DNA from: an uncultured Kordiimonas sp.
Lineage (GTDB): Bacteria; Pseudomonadota; Alphaproteobacteria; Sphingomonadales; Kordiimonadaceae
Assembly (NCBI GenBank): GCA_947492375.1
Contig: CANLMI010000001.1
Coordinates: forward strand, 1,240,001-1,304,000
Length of the DNA stretch: 64,000 nucleotides
Reading direction: 5' to 3'
The notes beneath the pieces are model-generated. The model saw only the letters and a list, made by a program, of their open reading frames with translations. It did no database searches and was not told the DNA's origin. The position numbers were made by a program, and so were the translations under genes. This document shows, in pieces, positions 55,326 through 62,684 of this stretch. How positions within the stretch are numbered: the stretch's first letter is position 1; each line of letters opens with the position of its first letter.

Positions 55326-56228
55326 ATGGCATTCCATGTTACAGACCAAGAAAACTGGCGGCAATATGCTTATTATTTGGATAAGATGTCTATGGTAAGG
55401 TACAGGCAATTTATAGACCGCCCCGGTCAAACAGAATTTTACCAAAAGTCACCTTTTCAACGCGATGTTGATGAATATGATACGGCTGGTTCATCATGGT
55501 TCAACGTGATTGACGATGCTGGCAATATGCTAATGGGTGGGCGCTTCACAAGTTGGGAATATGACACGATAACAGGTCGGGAGTTTGCGCATCACAGTAC
55601 AGAAAAGCTACCAGATGATGATGACGTTAGAGAAGAAAATCTCTGGGTTGATTTCTCAAGAATATATTATTGCCCCACTATCAAGGGTGGTCAATACACG
55701 AAAAAACAGGCCGAAATAATATATTGGTGGGGTATCGTTCAGTATATGGAACAACTCCGTTTGAAAGGATATACCGGAATAATTAAACACACGATGGAAG
55801 GCCCGGTCATTCATCTGCCCATTATTTTGAGAAGTCTCGGTGAACCCTTTTTATTTAATGGCCAGATGCATACAATTATCAGCGCAACGATACGGGATGA
55901 CGCTTACGAATTTCTCAGTCGCCGGGCAGATATCGTTGGATTAGATCTTGATCAGTTTAATATCAAAAGAAACTGTGAAGGTCTGGAGAAGAAACAATCC
56001 AGATTTTCCCCCATAATAGCCCATGCATTAAATCAATATGCCCGCGATAATATTGATGTCTGGAATGAAATATCGGGCTTGTGGGATCATTACATGAGTG
56101 ATAACATAACCCTATCAAATCAGGCAAGTTTTGAAATAGAACAAATAATTACTAAAACAACTAAGACTGGCTTATCAGGTCAGCTTCCAAATTTACACCA
56201 GGATAAAGGAAGTATAGTAATTAACTGA
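55326..56228 (+). CDS. Divergent LuxI-type acyl-homoserine lactone synthase with C-terminal extension
   Basis: 300 residues, versus about 200-220 for typical LuxI. The N-terminal ~150 residues align by pattern with the family: MVRYRQFIDRPGQ (R25, F29; the usual Trp is Gln), DVDEYDTAGSSWFNVIDDAGNMLMGGRF (D49, D52, R73), F87, and WVDFSR (D109 with R112, in place of E101-x-x-R104). These positions bind S-adenosylmethionine and acyl-ACP in LuxI enzymes. Residues ~210-300 are an extra region without a recognised domain. It lies between two luxR-type genes. Confidence 0.75.
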   Translation: MAFHVTDQENWRQYAYYLDKMSMVRYRQFIDRPGQTEFYQKSPFQRDVDEYDTAGSSWFNVIDDAGNMLMGGRFTSWEYDTITGREFAHHSTEKLPDDDDVREENLWVDFSRIYYCPTIKGGQYTKKQAEIIYWWGIVQYMEQLRLKGYTGIIKHTMEGPVIHLPIILRSLGEPFLFNGQMHTIISATIRDDAYEFLSRRADIVGLDLDQFNIKRNCEGLEKKQSRFSPIIAHALNQYARDNIDVWNEISGLWDHYMSDNITLSNQASFEIEQIITKTTKTGLSGQLPNLHQDKGSIVIN

Positions 56229-56236
56229 GGTAAATA

Positions 56237-57043
56237 TTGTCTGTTAGTAATCCATCAAAAAGCAGTATCCCTACTGTAACTGATGTATCAAATCTGTTCC
56301 CTGTTCTCGCCTTAATCCCAAGCAGGAATAAAGCATTTATAAAGCTATCAGAGTTTCTTGGAAACTTTGGTGTTAATTCCTGCTGTTTTTTTGAAACTTC
56401 AAAGGGCTTTCTCCCTGATGAACCTATGATATTATACAGCGACAGCACTGATAATGGCTTTGGACAGTCATGGATAGAAAATTATGGCATGAAGCAATTC
56501 GCCAAAGTCGATCTGGCTTTAAGGAAATTGATCGATATTCCTGTGTGGGAAAATGTGAACAAAATACGCAGTGTCGATACCCAAAACAGAAAAATCACTT
56601 CTGAAATGTCTCTATACAATCTGAATGAGTCTATCGTTTCATCATATATCACACCAAGTGGCACGATTGGGGCAATTATTTTATGCTCTATTCACGATGC
56701 CCTATTTACATGGCCATCTGATATCACTGGATTGATCGCAGAACTATGCAAGATAGTTATCACTAAACAACCAACACGAAGAGACAACAAGAATAAAAAT
56801 ATATGGCCAAAACCAAATACAAAATCATACATGGCCTATAAAATATTAGCGCACGGAGGCTCTGACCAAGAACTCCGCGATACACTATCTATCGAACAAC
56901 GCACAGCCGAATGGCATGTAAAGCAATGTAAACAATTCTTGTCCAGAGTATATTTAAGAGGCGAGTATGAAGTAACCAGTCGCGGTGAAATCGCTGGCAT
57001 TCTCTATCCTATACTTGGTGATAAGTGGGAAATGTACAAATAA
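56237..57043 (+). CDS. LuxR-family regulator (copy 2), degenerate
   Basis: 268 residues from TTG 56237, with GAGG 7 nt upstream. The N-terminal part (about 20-170) follows the autoinducer-binding layout, with SWIENYGMKQFAKVDLALRKL in place of the W-x3-Y...D pocket. The C-terminal GerE-like region (SYMAYKILAHGGSDQELRDTLSIEQRTAEWHVKQCKQFLSRV) keeps the HTH spacing but has unusual residues in the recognition helix. It starts 8 nt after luxI. It could be a second receptor or an orphan modulator. Confidence 0.7.
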   Translation: MSVSNPSKSSIPTVTDVSNLFPVLALIPSRNKAFIKLSEFLGNFGVNSCCFFETSKGFLPDEPMILYSDSTDNGFGQSWIENYGMKQFAKVDLALRKLIDIPVWENVNKIRSVDTQNRKITSEMSLYNLNESIVSSYITPSGTIGAIILCSIHDALFTWPSDITGLIAELCKIVITKQPTRRDNKNKNIWPKPNTKSYMAYKILAHGGSDQELRDTLSIEQRTAEWHVKQCKQFLSRVYLRGEYEVTSRGEIAGILYPILGDKWEMYK

Positions 57044-57047
57044 CTCA

Positions 57048-57065
57048 TGGTTTTCCACAACTAGA
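57048..57065 (+). repeat. 18-bp direct repeat, right copy
   Basis: TGGTTTTCCACAACTAGA, identical to 54162-54179, starting 5 nt after the luxR copy 2 stop. It lies in the only gap (57044-57155) between the quorum-sensing cluster and the prophage repressor, where the prophage left end should fall. It starts with TG, as Mu-type ends do. Confidence 0.8.
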
Positions 57066-57115
57066 CACCCTTAAATTTGTATTCAATACTAGGCTCTCGA
57101 TCAAGGGAGACGAGT

Positions 57116-57268
57116 GTGAGAAGTACAAAAGATACGGTTGGGGAACCGAAGGAAATTAAAGACTGTCGGGAAATGTCAGATGACGAACGACACCAACGAT
57201 GTCGCACTTGCTTTCAATGTCTCGCTTTACAAGGACGCCATTGTTCCATTCTGGACCCGTCCCTTTAA
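57116..57268 (+). CDS. Possible 50-residue Cys-rich ORF antisense to the repressor end
   Basis: GTG start with AAGGGAG 6 nt upstream. The peptide has CRTCFQCLALQGRHC, a Cys cluster that could bind metal. It overlaps the 3' end of the repressor gene on the opposite strand by about 110 nt, so one of the two readings may be a shadow. Only the good ribosome binding site supports it. Confidence 0.25.
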   Translation: MRSTKDTVGEPKEIKDCREMSDDERHQRCRTCFQCLALQGRHCSILDPSL

Positions 57269-57704
57269 AAAAGCCAAAGGTATGATCTTTTCTATAGTCG
57301 CTCATTAAAGCTGCATTTTCAAAGATGTCATACTCAGCAATCTTGGTCTGGCTGTCATATTCAATAACCATCAATGTACCAGGTTGCATCTCTGGGCTGA
57401 TCTCCAGAACTTTATCAGCAGGAATAATATGGGCTATAGTTCCATCACTGACTGTCACCGGAACAGTGTGATCGTCAGGGTCAACTTTGTTGTCTGCAAT
57501 GATTGCATCGACATCTTCACCAACAGCTGCTGCGAGCTTTTCAATCACATCAAATCCTAGCGAACCATTATCTCGCTGCATGAATTTGGCTATCGCACCA
57601 TTGCTAATGCCCGCATCAAGGCACCAACGTGATGCTTTGATTTTATGCTTAATCATCAAACGGTTAAGATTGAATATAACACGATTTCTAAGCACCGAAT
57701 TCAA
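57156..57704 (-). CDS. Phage repressor (XRE-type HTH), Mu-like prophage
   Basis: 182 residues from TTG 57704, with AGGAG 9 nt upstream. The N-terminal helix-turn-helix (IKASRWCLDAGISNGAIAKFMQRDNGSLGFDVIEKLAAAVG, about 23-63) is typical of cI-like repressors. The C-terminal part (about 80-182) is beta-rich and resembles S24-type repressor tails, but I see no Ser/Lys autocleavage pair. It is divergent from ner, the classical Mu immunity layout. It marks the left end of the prophage. Confidence 0.75.
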   Translation of the reverse strand: MNSVLRNRVIFNLNRLMIKHKIKASRWCLDAGISNGAIAKFMQRDNGSLGFDVIEKLAAAVGEDVDAIIADNKVDPDDHTVPVTVSDGTIAHIIPADKVLEISPEMQPGTLMVIEYDSQTKIAEYDIFENAALMSDYRKDHTFGFFKGTGPEWNNGVLVKRDIESKCDIVGVVRHLTFPDSL

Positions 57705-57835
57705 GTTCGATAACTCCTAAAAGCAAAATAATCCTACATTTGGGCGAATTAACTATTGATTTATGCCCATTTGTATGATTATTGTTATTTCTAACAACAC
57801 ACCATTAAACAAAAACCGGCTCTGCCAAGCCGGGT
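57705..57835. promoter_or_regulatory. Early operator/promoter region between repressor and ner
   Basis: 131 nt between divergent repressor and ner genes. It has an imperfect inverted repeat, ACATTTGGGC (57736-57745) and GCCCATTTGT (57765-57774), 8 of 10 matching, with a -10-like TATGAT at 57774-57779 for rightward early transcription. CCGGCT-N6-AGCCGG follows just before ner. Likely repressor and Ner binding sites. Confidence 0.5.
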
Positions 57836-58165
57836 ATGAGTGAGAGAGAAATGACGGCCCGTTCCAAAGCCAAAACCAGCGACATGCTGCCCGCGGATAT
57901 CAAACATGCGCTTGCACAAAAGGGCAAAAGCTACGCCGATGTCGATAGACAGTTTGGCTTGCCTGAAAGCACTGCTTCCAATAGCGCCAAAAAAAGTCAA
58001 TCGCCTGCGGGGGAAGTTGCCATTGCTGCCGTACTGGGAATAAAGCCTTCCAAGATTTGGCCATCCCGGTATGACAGGAACGGAAAACGTCTGATCCCTC
58101 AACCATCCGCGAACTATACTCCGAAACCTGCCTTGCGCAAACCCGAAAATCATGAGGCGGCGTAA
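57836..58165 (+). CDS. Ner-like DNA-binding protein
   Basis: 109 residues; ATG at 57836 or five codons later at 57851. MLPADIKHALAQKGKSYADVDRQFGLPESTASNSAKKSQSPAGEVAIAAVLGIKPSKIWPSRYDRNG is the Ner/Nlp signature: HTH, then IWPSRY. In Mu, Ner shuts down early and repressor transcription to favour lytic growth. The C-terminal ~35 residues are a Pro-rich tail longer than Mu Ner. Confidence 0.88.
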   Translation: MSEREMTARSKAKTSDMLPADIKHALAQKGKSYADVDRQFGLPESTASNSAKKSQSPAGEVAIAAVLGIKPSKIWPSRYDRNGKRLIPQPSANYTPKPALRKPENHEAA

Positions 58166-58362
58166 TGGATGATAAATCAGCACAGATCATTCCTCTGATG
58201 ACGCCGCATCATGCAGATTTTTTAGCCGCTCGGAAGCACGCTCGTTTGCGTCGGCGGATGATAGAATCATGTCGCGATAGGAACAAACAATTGGCCGCAA
58301 TGACTGTGAAAACGCGAGATCTGCATCAGTCTCATCCTGACCTGACAGGAGATAAGATGTGA
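58165..58362 (+). CDS. Small early ORF coupled to ner
   Basis: 65 residues, MDDKSAQIIPLMTPHHADFL followed by an Arg-rich segment (RKHARLRRRMIESCRDRNK). The start overlaps the ner stop (TAATG). It lies opposite the minus-strand ORF 58187-58510, and probably only one of the two is real. No family recognised. Confidence 0.35.
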   Translation: MDDKSAQIIPLMTPHHADFLAARKHARLRRRMIESCRDRNKQLAAMTVKTRDLHQSHPDLTGDKM

Positions 58363-58510
58363 AAATGTCCATTTTGTCCACTATTTTGCCTAAATCACTT
58401 GGTTCAAGCACCCTTTTGCTAATCAAGACTTCTATCAGGGCTTGCAATGTCACTGTAACAGCACACCTCTCGGCGATTTGCACCCCTATATCTAAATCTT
58501 CTTTCTTCAT
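58187..58510 (-). CDS. Minus-strand hypothetical protein within the phage early region
   Basis: 107 residues from ATG 58510, with AGAGGTG 6 nt upstream, a better ribosome binding site than the opposing ORF has. MKKEDLDIGVQIAERCAVTV... is helical, acidic and soluble, with normal amino-acid composition. It would be transcribed against the early operon. No family recognised. Confidence 0.45.
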   Translation of the reverse strand: MKKEDLDIGVQIAERCAVTVTLQALIEVLISKRVLEPSDLGKIVDKMDIFTSYLLSGQDETDADLAFSQSLRPIVCSYRDMILSSADANERASERLKNLHDAASSEE

Positions 58511-58656
58511 GACTTTCACCTCTTATTTGCTGGTGCAACATGAATACACCAATGACGAAATTATGAACACGTCAAAAGCGCATCCGTCGTTGAACATAAA
58601 CTGCAATATTTTTGACATAACACCGAGATCGGGCATGCAGCCGTGTATGCCTGTAG

Positions 58657-58730
58657 GGAAAGCCGGGGGATTGGTAATATTTTACTCGACCCCCAATCGC
58701 GGCCAGTCTCCGGCTTTCCTGCCTTTTTCC
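58657..58730 (+). terminator. Long-arm hairpin with T-run (first of two)
   Basis: GGAAAGCCGG (58657-58666) pairs with CCGGCTTTCC (58710-58719) around an inner GATTGG/CCAATC stem, followed by TGCCTTTTTCC on the plus strand. It lies in the 345-nt gene-free stretch between the ner region and the ParB-like gene. Confidence 0.55.
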
Positions 58731-58786
58731 AGCTCCCTAAGTTTTGGCTTAAGTTTTGGCCTGAGTTCTGAGTACCTTCATCAACT

Positions 58787-58826
58787 GGGGCAGGCCTTTA
58801 TCCATTTTGCCTGCCCCGCCTTTTTC
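58787..58826 (+). terminator. Intrinsic terminator upstream of the ParB-like gene (second of two)
   Basis: GGGGCAGGC (58787-58795), 13-nt loop, GCCTGCCCC (58809-58817), then GCCTTTTTCCC: a perfect 9-bp GC-rich stem with T-run. It lies only 30 nt before the ParB-like ATG, so it would block readthrough from the early promoter unless it is antiterminated. Confidence 0.75.
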
Positions 58827-58855
58827 CCTTGTTGCATACAGTCCGGGGGGAATTG

Positions 58856-59746
58856 ATGATGGAAAGCTTTTTCAAACCCGCAGGCATGGATACGATCAAG
58901 ACGGTTGATATCTTTATCCCGAAACGTCTGAGAGACATTGATGAGACGTATGTTGACGCCATCAAAACCTCTATCGAGCAGCAAGGCCAGTTGCAGCCAA
59001 TTGAGGTGGCGATCAACCCACGTAAGGGCAAGGATAAGAAACCTTATGTTTTGATCGCCGGTGCGCACCGTCTGGCCGCCTGTACGAAACTAGAGCGTGA
59101 TGTGCTGGCCTCAATCGTTAAATACAAGAGGTTATCGCTTCATGATTTCGAAGCTGCATGTCACCTTCGTGAGATCGACGAAAATTTGATCCGTCATGAT
59201 TTAGCACCACTTGATAGAGCTGTCTTTCTACACAGCCGCAAGCAGGCCTATGAAGAGCTATACCCGGAAACCAAACATGGTGCCGTAGGTGGTAAGCCGC
59301 AGGAAATTATTGAAAACGAAACGATTTCGTTTTCAAACCAGAGGCAAGGCGACACGATGTCGTTTGCAGATTCTACCGCAGAATTAATTGGTTTGACAGG
59401 CCGCACTATTCAGCTTGCTTGCCGCATTGCCGAGAACATACCAGCAGAACACCGCGACCTTATTCGCGGCATGGATATCTTCAAAAAACAGAACGAGCTT
59501 TTGAAGCTCGCAGGCTTTGGCCCGGACGTTCAAAAGAAACTGATCGCGAAACTGTCAGAAGACGACAGCCCTGCCAAATCCGTCGATGCGGCAGCACAGA
59601 TGTTATCCGGCAAAGCGCCGGATAAAGAGGCCGATGACGCTGGCTTTAAAAAGCTGACATCAGCATGGCGGCAAGCCCGCAAAAAAGATCAGGATAAATT
59701 CATCGAATACCTACGCGAGACAGGCGAAATCGGAAGGGCTGTGTGA
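58856..59746 (+). CDS. ParB-like nuclease-domain protein (phage)
   Basis: 296 residues from ATG 58856 (or the adjacent ATG 58859), after a GGGGGG-AA site. An N-terminal ParB/Srx-like domain: FIPKRLRDIDETYVDAIKTSIEQQGQLQPIEVAINP, then VLIAGAHRLAACTKLERDVLASIVKY, i.e. the GxHRxxA motif. A KorB-like helical region (LIGLTGRTIQLACRIAENI) and a charged C-terminus follow. Such genes occur in the early region of several transposable phages of alphaproteobacteria. Its exact role is unknown. Confidence 0.8.
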   Translation: MMESFFKPAGMDTIKTVDIFIPKRLRDIDETYVDAIKTSIEQQGQLQPIEVAINPRKGKDKKPYVLIAGAHRLAACTKLERDVLASIVKYKRLSLHDFEAACHLREIDENLIRHDLAPLDRAVFLHSRKQAYEELYPETKHGAVGGKPQEIIENETISFSNQRQGDTMSFADSTAELIGLTGRTIQLACRIAENIPAEHRDLIRGMDIFKKQNELLKLAGFGPDVQKKLIAKLSEDDSPAKSVDAAAQMLSGKAPDKEADDAGFKKLTSAWRQARKKDQDKFIEYLRETGEIGRAV

Positions 59747-59979
59747 TGTTGGATAAAGAAGCATTCTATCTAAAAGCTGACGATGCTTTTCGCGAAGGAC
59801 TTGGTGACTACAAGAGTATTGATGGTGATGACGCTCTTAATCAAAGTATCATAGAAATTTTTAAGAGTGGCTTCATTATCGGTTTTGCGAACTCGTACTG
59901 GCAGCTAGGCCTCATTACACATGACTTATACGCTCAGGTTATCGACGATCAAACCGTGAAGGCGGAGGGCTTAAGGTAA
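59746..59979 (+). CDS. Small phage early protein
   Basis: 77 residues from ATG 59746 (MLDKEAFYLKADDAFREGLG), overlapping the ParB-like stop (TGATG), with GGAAGG upstream. Acidic, partly hydrophobic middle (IIEIFKSGFIIGFANSYWQLGLI). Unknown function; coupled to its neighbours at both ends. Confidence 0.65.
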   Translation: MLDKEAFYLKADDAFREGLGDYKSIDGDDALNQSIIEIFKSGFIIGFANSYWQLGLITHDLYAQVIDDQTVKAEGLR

Positions 59980-60473
59980 TGGCCCGCGCTCTCAAAGATA
60001 AGACCACCATCGATATGTTCGACGAATATGTACCGCGTGCGGATGTGGTGCCCGAATTTGCTCCAGAACGCGTGCGCGCGCCGCAGCTGAGCCGCCTGAT
60101 TGCGCGCGGTATATCAGAGGCACTCGCCGACAGCGGCAAGGAACGCGGTGAAATCGTTCAGGAAGTGCATGAATTTCTCGGCGAAGGTGCTGGCAAGTTT
60201 TCAGAAAATATCCTGAATGCCTATGCCTCGGAAAGCCGTGAAGACCAGACCCCCAACATCATCCGCTTTGCTGCCATCACCAAGGCAACGGGCGACCCGC
60301 GCCTGTTGAACCTGATCGCCCAGGAATGCGGCTGGATTGTTGTTGATAAGAAATACAAGGCCGCCATCGATGAAGCCATGATCGGCGACGAAATCAAACA
60401 GCGCGAGCAGGAGATTGAGCGCCTGCGCTCGGACAAAAACAAAGCCAATAAAATATGGAGGTCAAAGGTATGA
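59979..60473 (+). CDS. Phage early protein, helical
   Basis: 164 residues, MARALKDKTTIDMFDEYVPR. Predicted helical, with a C-terminal charged coiled-coil-like segment (IGDEIKQREQEIERLRSDKNKANK, about 137-160). No P-loop or HTH is seen. The start overlaps the preceding stop by one base. It occupies the region where some transposable phages carry a transposition accessory protein, but no such function can be assigned. Confidence 0.65.
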   Translation: MARALKDKTTIDMFDEYVPRADVVPEFAPERVRAPQLSRLIARGISEALADSGKERGEIVQEVHEFLGEGAGKFSENILNAYASESREDQTPNIIRFAAITKATGDPRLLNLIAQECGWIVVDKKYKAAIDEAMIGDEIKQREQEIERLRSDKNKANKIWRSKV

Positions 60474-60685
60474 ATACCCCCGCAAAACCAACAGAACCAA
60501 GAGAAGAATTGGTCACCGCCGCGGCGAACCGGATCATTTCATCCCTAGAGGGGCTGTCGTGGAATATCTCGAACACTGAGATGGCTTCCGCGCTGGCAAC
60601 AGTCATTGCGACAATTGACGAAGAAAACCCCGAGGCACGGTTGAGGGAAATTGTGGTGCACCTTCTGACAGAGGCGGAGTTTTGA
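60470..60685 (+). CDS. Small phage protein, first of a tandem related pair
   Basis: 71 residues from ATG 60470 (MNTPAKPTEPREELVTAAAN), overlapping the previous stop (ATGA), with GGAGG upstream. The C-terminal half (NTEMASALATVIATIDEENPEARLREIVVHLLTEAEF) resembles that of the next protein in length, hydrophobic pattern and ending. Unknown function. Confidence 0.65.
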   Translation: MNTPAKPTEPREELVTAAANRIISSLEGLSWNISNTEMASALATVIATIDEENPEARLREIVVHLLTEAEF

Positions 60686-60687
60686 TC

Positions 60688-60903
60688 GTGATTGCTCACA
60701 AGGACATTCATGATGCTTCCCGGCAGGCAGATGTGCTCATGCAACAAATCTTGGAACCTATCAGGATGTTTGACGGGGAATTGTCTGATTTAGTCATTGC
60801 GAAGGCAATCATCCGGGCAGCACGTGAAATAGACAAGCACATTCCATATGCAAATGTTCGAAAGGCATTAGTCAAAGCCTTATCATATGAGGAGTTAGAC
60901 TAA
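60688..60903 (+). CDS. Small phage protein, second of a tandem related pair
   Basis: 71 residues from GTG 60688, with GGAG 8 nt upstream; a TTG two codons earlier is possible. The C-terminal half (SDLVIAKAIIRAAREIDKHI ... KALVKALSYEELD) parallels the preceding protein, suggesting a small duplication. Coupled to the transposase gene by TAATG. Confidence 0.65.
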   Translation: MIAHKDIHDASRQADVLMQQILEPIRMFDGELSDLVIAKAIIRAAREIDKHIPYANVRKALVKALSYEELD

Positions 60904-62570
60904 TGCGTGAATGGATGACACCGGAGGAGATTGCCAGCTGCGCCTTTAGCTGCTTGCCCAAATCCAAGCGTGGCATCCAGCAACTTATCAAGCGTGAAAA
61001 CTGGAACATACGCAAAGACCTTCAGGGTTCGCCGCTTGCGCGGCGGCGCAAGACAGTGGGGGGCGGTCTCGAGTATCACTACAGCCTCCTTCCCGATGTA
61101 GTTCATGCACGGATACTGAAGACGATCAGCGGCGAAACCCCTCCTGCGCCGAAAATGTCACCAGGAACTGATCGATCTGCGGACTGGGCATATTATGACC
61201 GCCTTCCCACTGTCATAAAAGCGAAAACCGAAAAACGCCTTGCGATCCTGCAACGGGTCAACACGCTTCACCGCACCAATAACCTTACGAAAGAGGATGC
61301 TGTTCGCCTTGTCGCCGCTGACGAAGACAGCGTAAGCCGGGCAACGATCTTCAACTGGTTTAAAAAGGTTGAAGGGTTTGACGAAAAAGACTGGCTGCCC
61401 GCGCTTGTCGATCGCCGCGGCGGATCGCGCCGTGAAGCCGAATGCGATCCGCGTGCCTGGGCGCTTCTTAAAGCCGACTTTCTCCGTCTTGAAAACCCCA
61501 GATTCACCGCCTGTTATCGCCGCCTTCAGAAAATCTCGAAAAAAGAAAATCTCACCATACCGTGTGAGAATACGCTGCGCCGAAAGATGGACAGTGAGAT
61601 CCCTGCCGAAGTGCAAATCCTGTCAAGGAAAGGCGAGCGCGCGCTCAAGGCCTTATTCCCGGCGCAGGAACGCGACCGCTCAGTTTTCCATGCTCTTGAG
61701 GCCGTCAACGCCGACGGTCATAAATGGGATGTGCGCGTAAACCTCAAGGGCAAGGAAGTACGCCCAATCATGGCGGCTGTGCAAGATCTCTATAGCGGTA
61801 AGTTTCTTGGCTGGCGCTTTGATACGACTGAGAACCAGGACATGATCCGCCTCGCGTTCGCAGATATGTTCCGCAATTACGGTATTCCCGATTATGCCTA
61901 TCTTGATAACGGCCGCGGCTTTGCGTCAAAATATCTAACCGGCCGCCAAACAACCCGCTTTCGCTTCAAGATCAAGCATGATGAACCATCAGGTATATTA
62001 ACCAAGCTCGGTATCAAGGTTCACTGGACAACGCCTTATTCGGGCCAATCAAAACCTATTGAGCGGGCCTTCCGTGATTTCTGTGAAGATATCGCAAAGG
62101 ATCCTCGTTTCCACGGAGCCTATACGGGTAACAGTGTTGCCAACAAACCAGAGAACTATGGCTCATGCCTTGTTGAGTGGGATGATTTTGTAGCGATTGT
62201 TACCGAGGGCATCCACGAACATAATGCCCGGGTTGCGGCATGTGACGATGCACAAGTGGCCTCAAGAAACCTCTCAAAAGCAGCTGATAACTTTGAGATA
62301 AACCGGCGTACCGTTTTTTACAACGGTATTACCGATCAATATATCCTGGAAGTTGAAGGACTATGCTCTATCACTCACCAAACCGATCAGCTTGAATTAA
62401 CATGCAAGGTCGGCAACAATCTCTATAAGAAACACTATCTAGGCCTGTCAGATAATGTCACTTATTTTTCTGAACAAATAGGCGTCGGTGAAAACGTTAG
62501 CCCATTCCATTACCGCGTCACTTTTAAACCTAGTGTGATTATCCCCGATGTTGATTTGAGAACTGATTAG
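60903..62570 (+). CDS. Mu-type DDE transposase (MuA homologue)
   Basis: 555 residues. The N-terminal winged HTH of Mu B/repressor type (MTPEEIASCAFSCLPKSKRGIQQLIKRENW, about 5-34) is followed by end-binding helical domains (about 100-240). The RNase H-like core has D271 (NADGHKWDV), D335 (LDNGRGFASK) and E387 (GQSKPIERAF), nearly at the positions of the MuA triad (269, 336, 392). A C-terminal Mu-transposase beta-barrel and tail follow (from about residue 450); they are shorter than the 663-residue MuA. It joins phage ends to target DNA in replicative transposition. Confidence 0.95.
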   Translation: MREWMTPEEIASCAFSCLPKSKRGIQQLIKRENWNIRKDLQGSPLARRRKTVGGGLEYHYSLLPDVVHARILKTISGETPPAPKMSPGTDRSADWAYYDRLPTVIKAKTEKRLAILQRVNTLHRTNNLTKEDAVRLVAADEDSVSRATIFNWFKKVEGFDEKDWLPALVDRRGGSRREAECDPRAWALLKADFLRLENPRFTACYRRLQKISKKENLTIPCENTLRRKMDSEIPAEVQILSRKGERALKALFPAQERDRSVFHALEAVNADGHKWDVRVNLKGKEVRPIMAAVQDLYSGKFLGWRFDTTENQDMIRLAFADMFRNYGIPDYAYLDNGRGFASKYLTGRQTTRFRFKIKHDEPSGILTKLGIKVHWTTPYSGQSKPIERAFRDFCEDIAKDPRFHGAYTGNSVANKPENYGSCLVEWDDFVAIVTEGIHEHNARVAACDDAQVASRNLSKAADNFEINRRTVFYNGITDQYILEVEGLCSITHQTDQLELTCKVGNNLYKKHYLGLSDNVTYFSEQIGVGENVSPFHYRVTFKPSVIIPDVDLRTD

Positions 62571-62579
62571 GAGCGTCTC

Positions 62580-62684
62580 ATGGACCCTTTGGAACATGTT
62601 TTCTGGGCTGGTTACATTATGGGCATTGCTACGGTTCTGCTTTGCATTATCGGCTATCTGTATTGGGAGAGTCGTGAATGGTAA
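62580..62684 (+). CDS. 34-residue single-helix membrane peptide
   Basis: MDPLEHVFWAGYIMGIATVL then LCIIGYLYWESREW. ATG with AGGAG 6 nt upstream, 10 nt after the transposase stop; it overlaps the gemA start by 7 nt. One transmembrane helix (about 8-28). Too short for standard gene finders; the ribosome binding site and tight coupling support it. Confidence 0.55.
   Translation: MDPLEHVFWAGYIMGIATVLLCIIGYLYWESREW

Noticed and set aside
61158-61616. 152-codon minus-strand ORF inside the transposase gene
   Set aside because: Antisense to the well-supported MuA homologue; no independent start signal.
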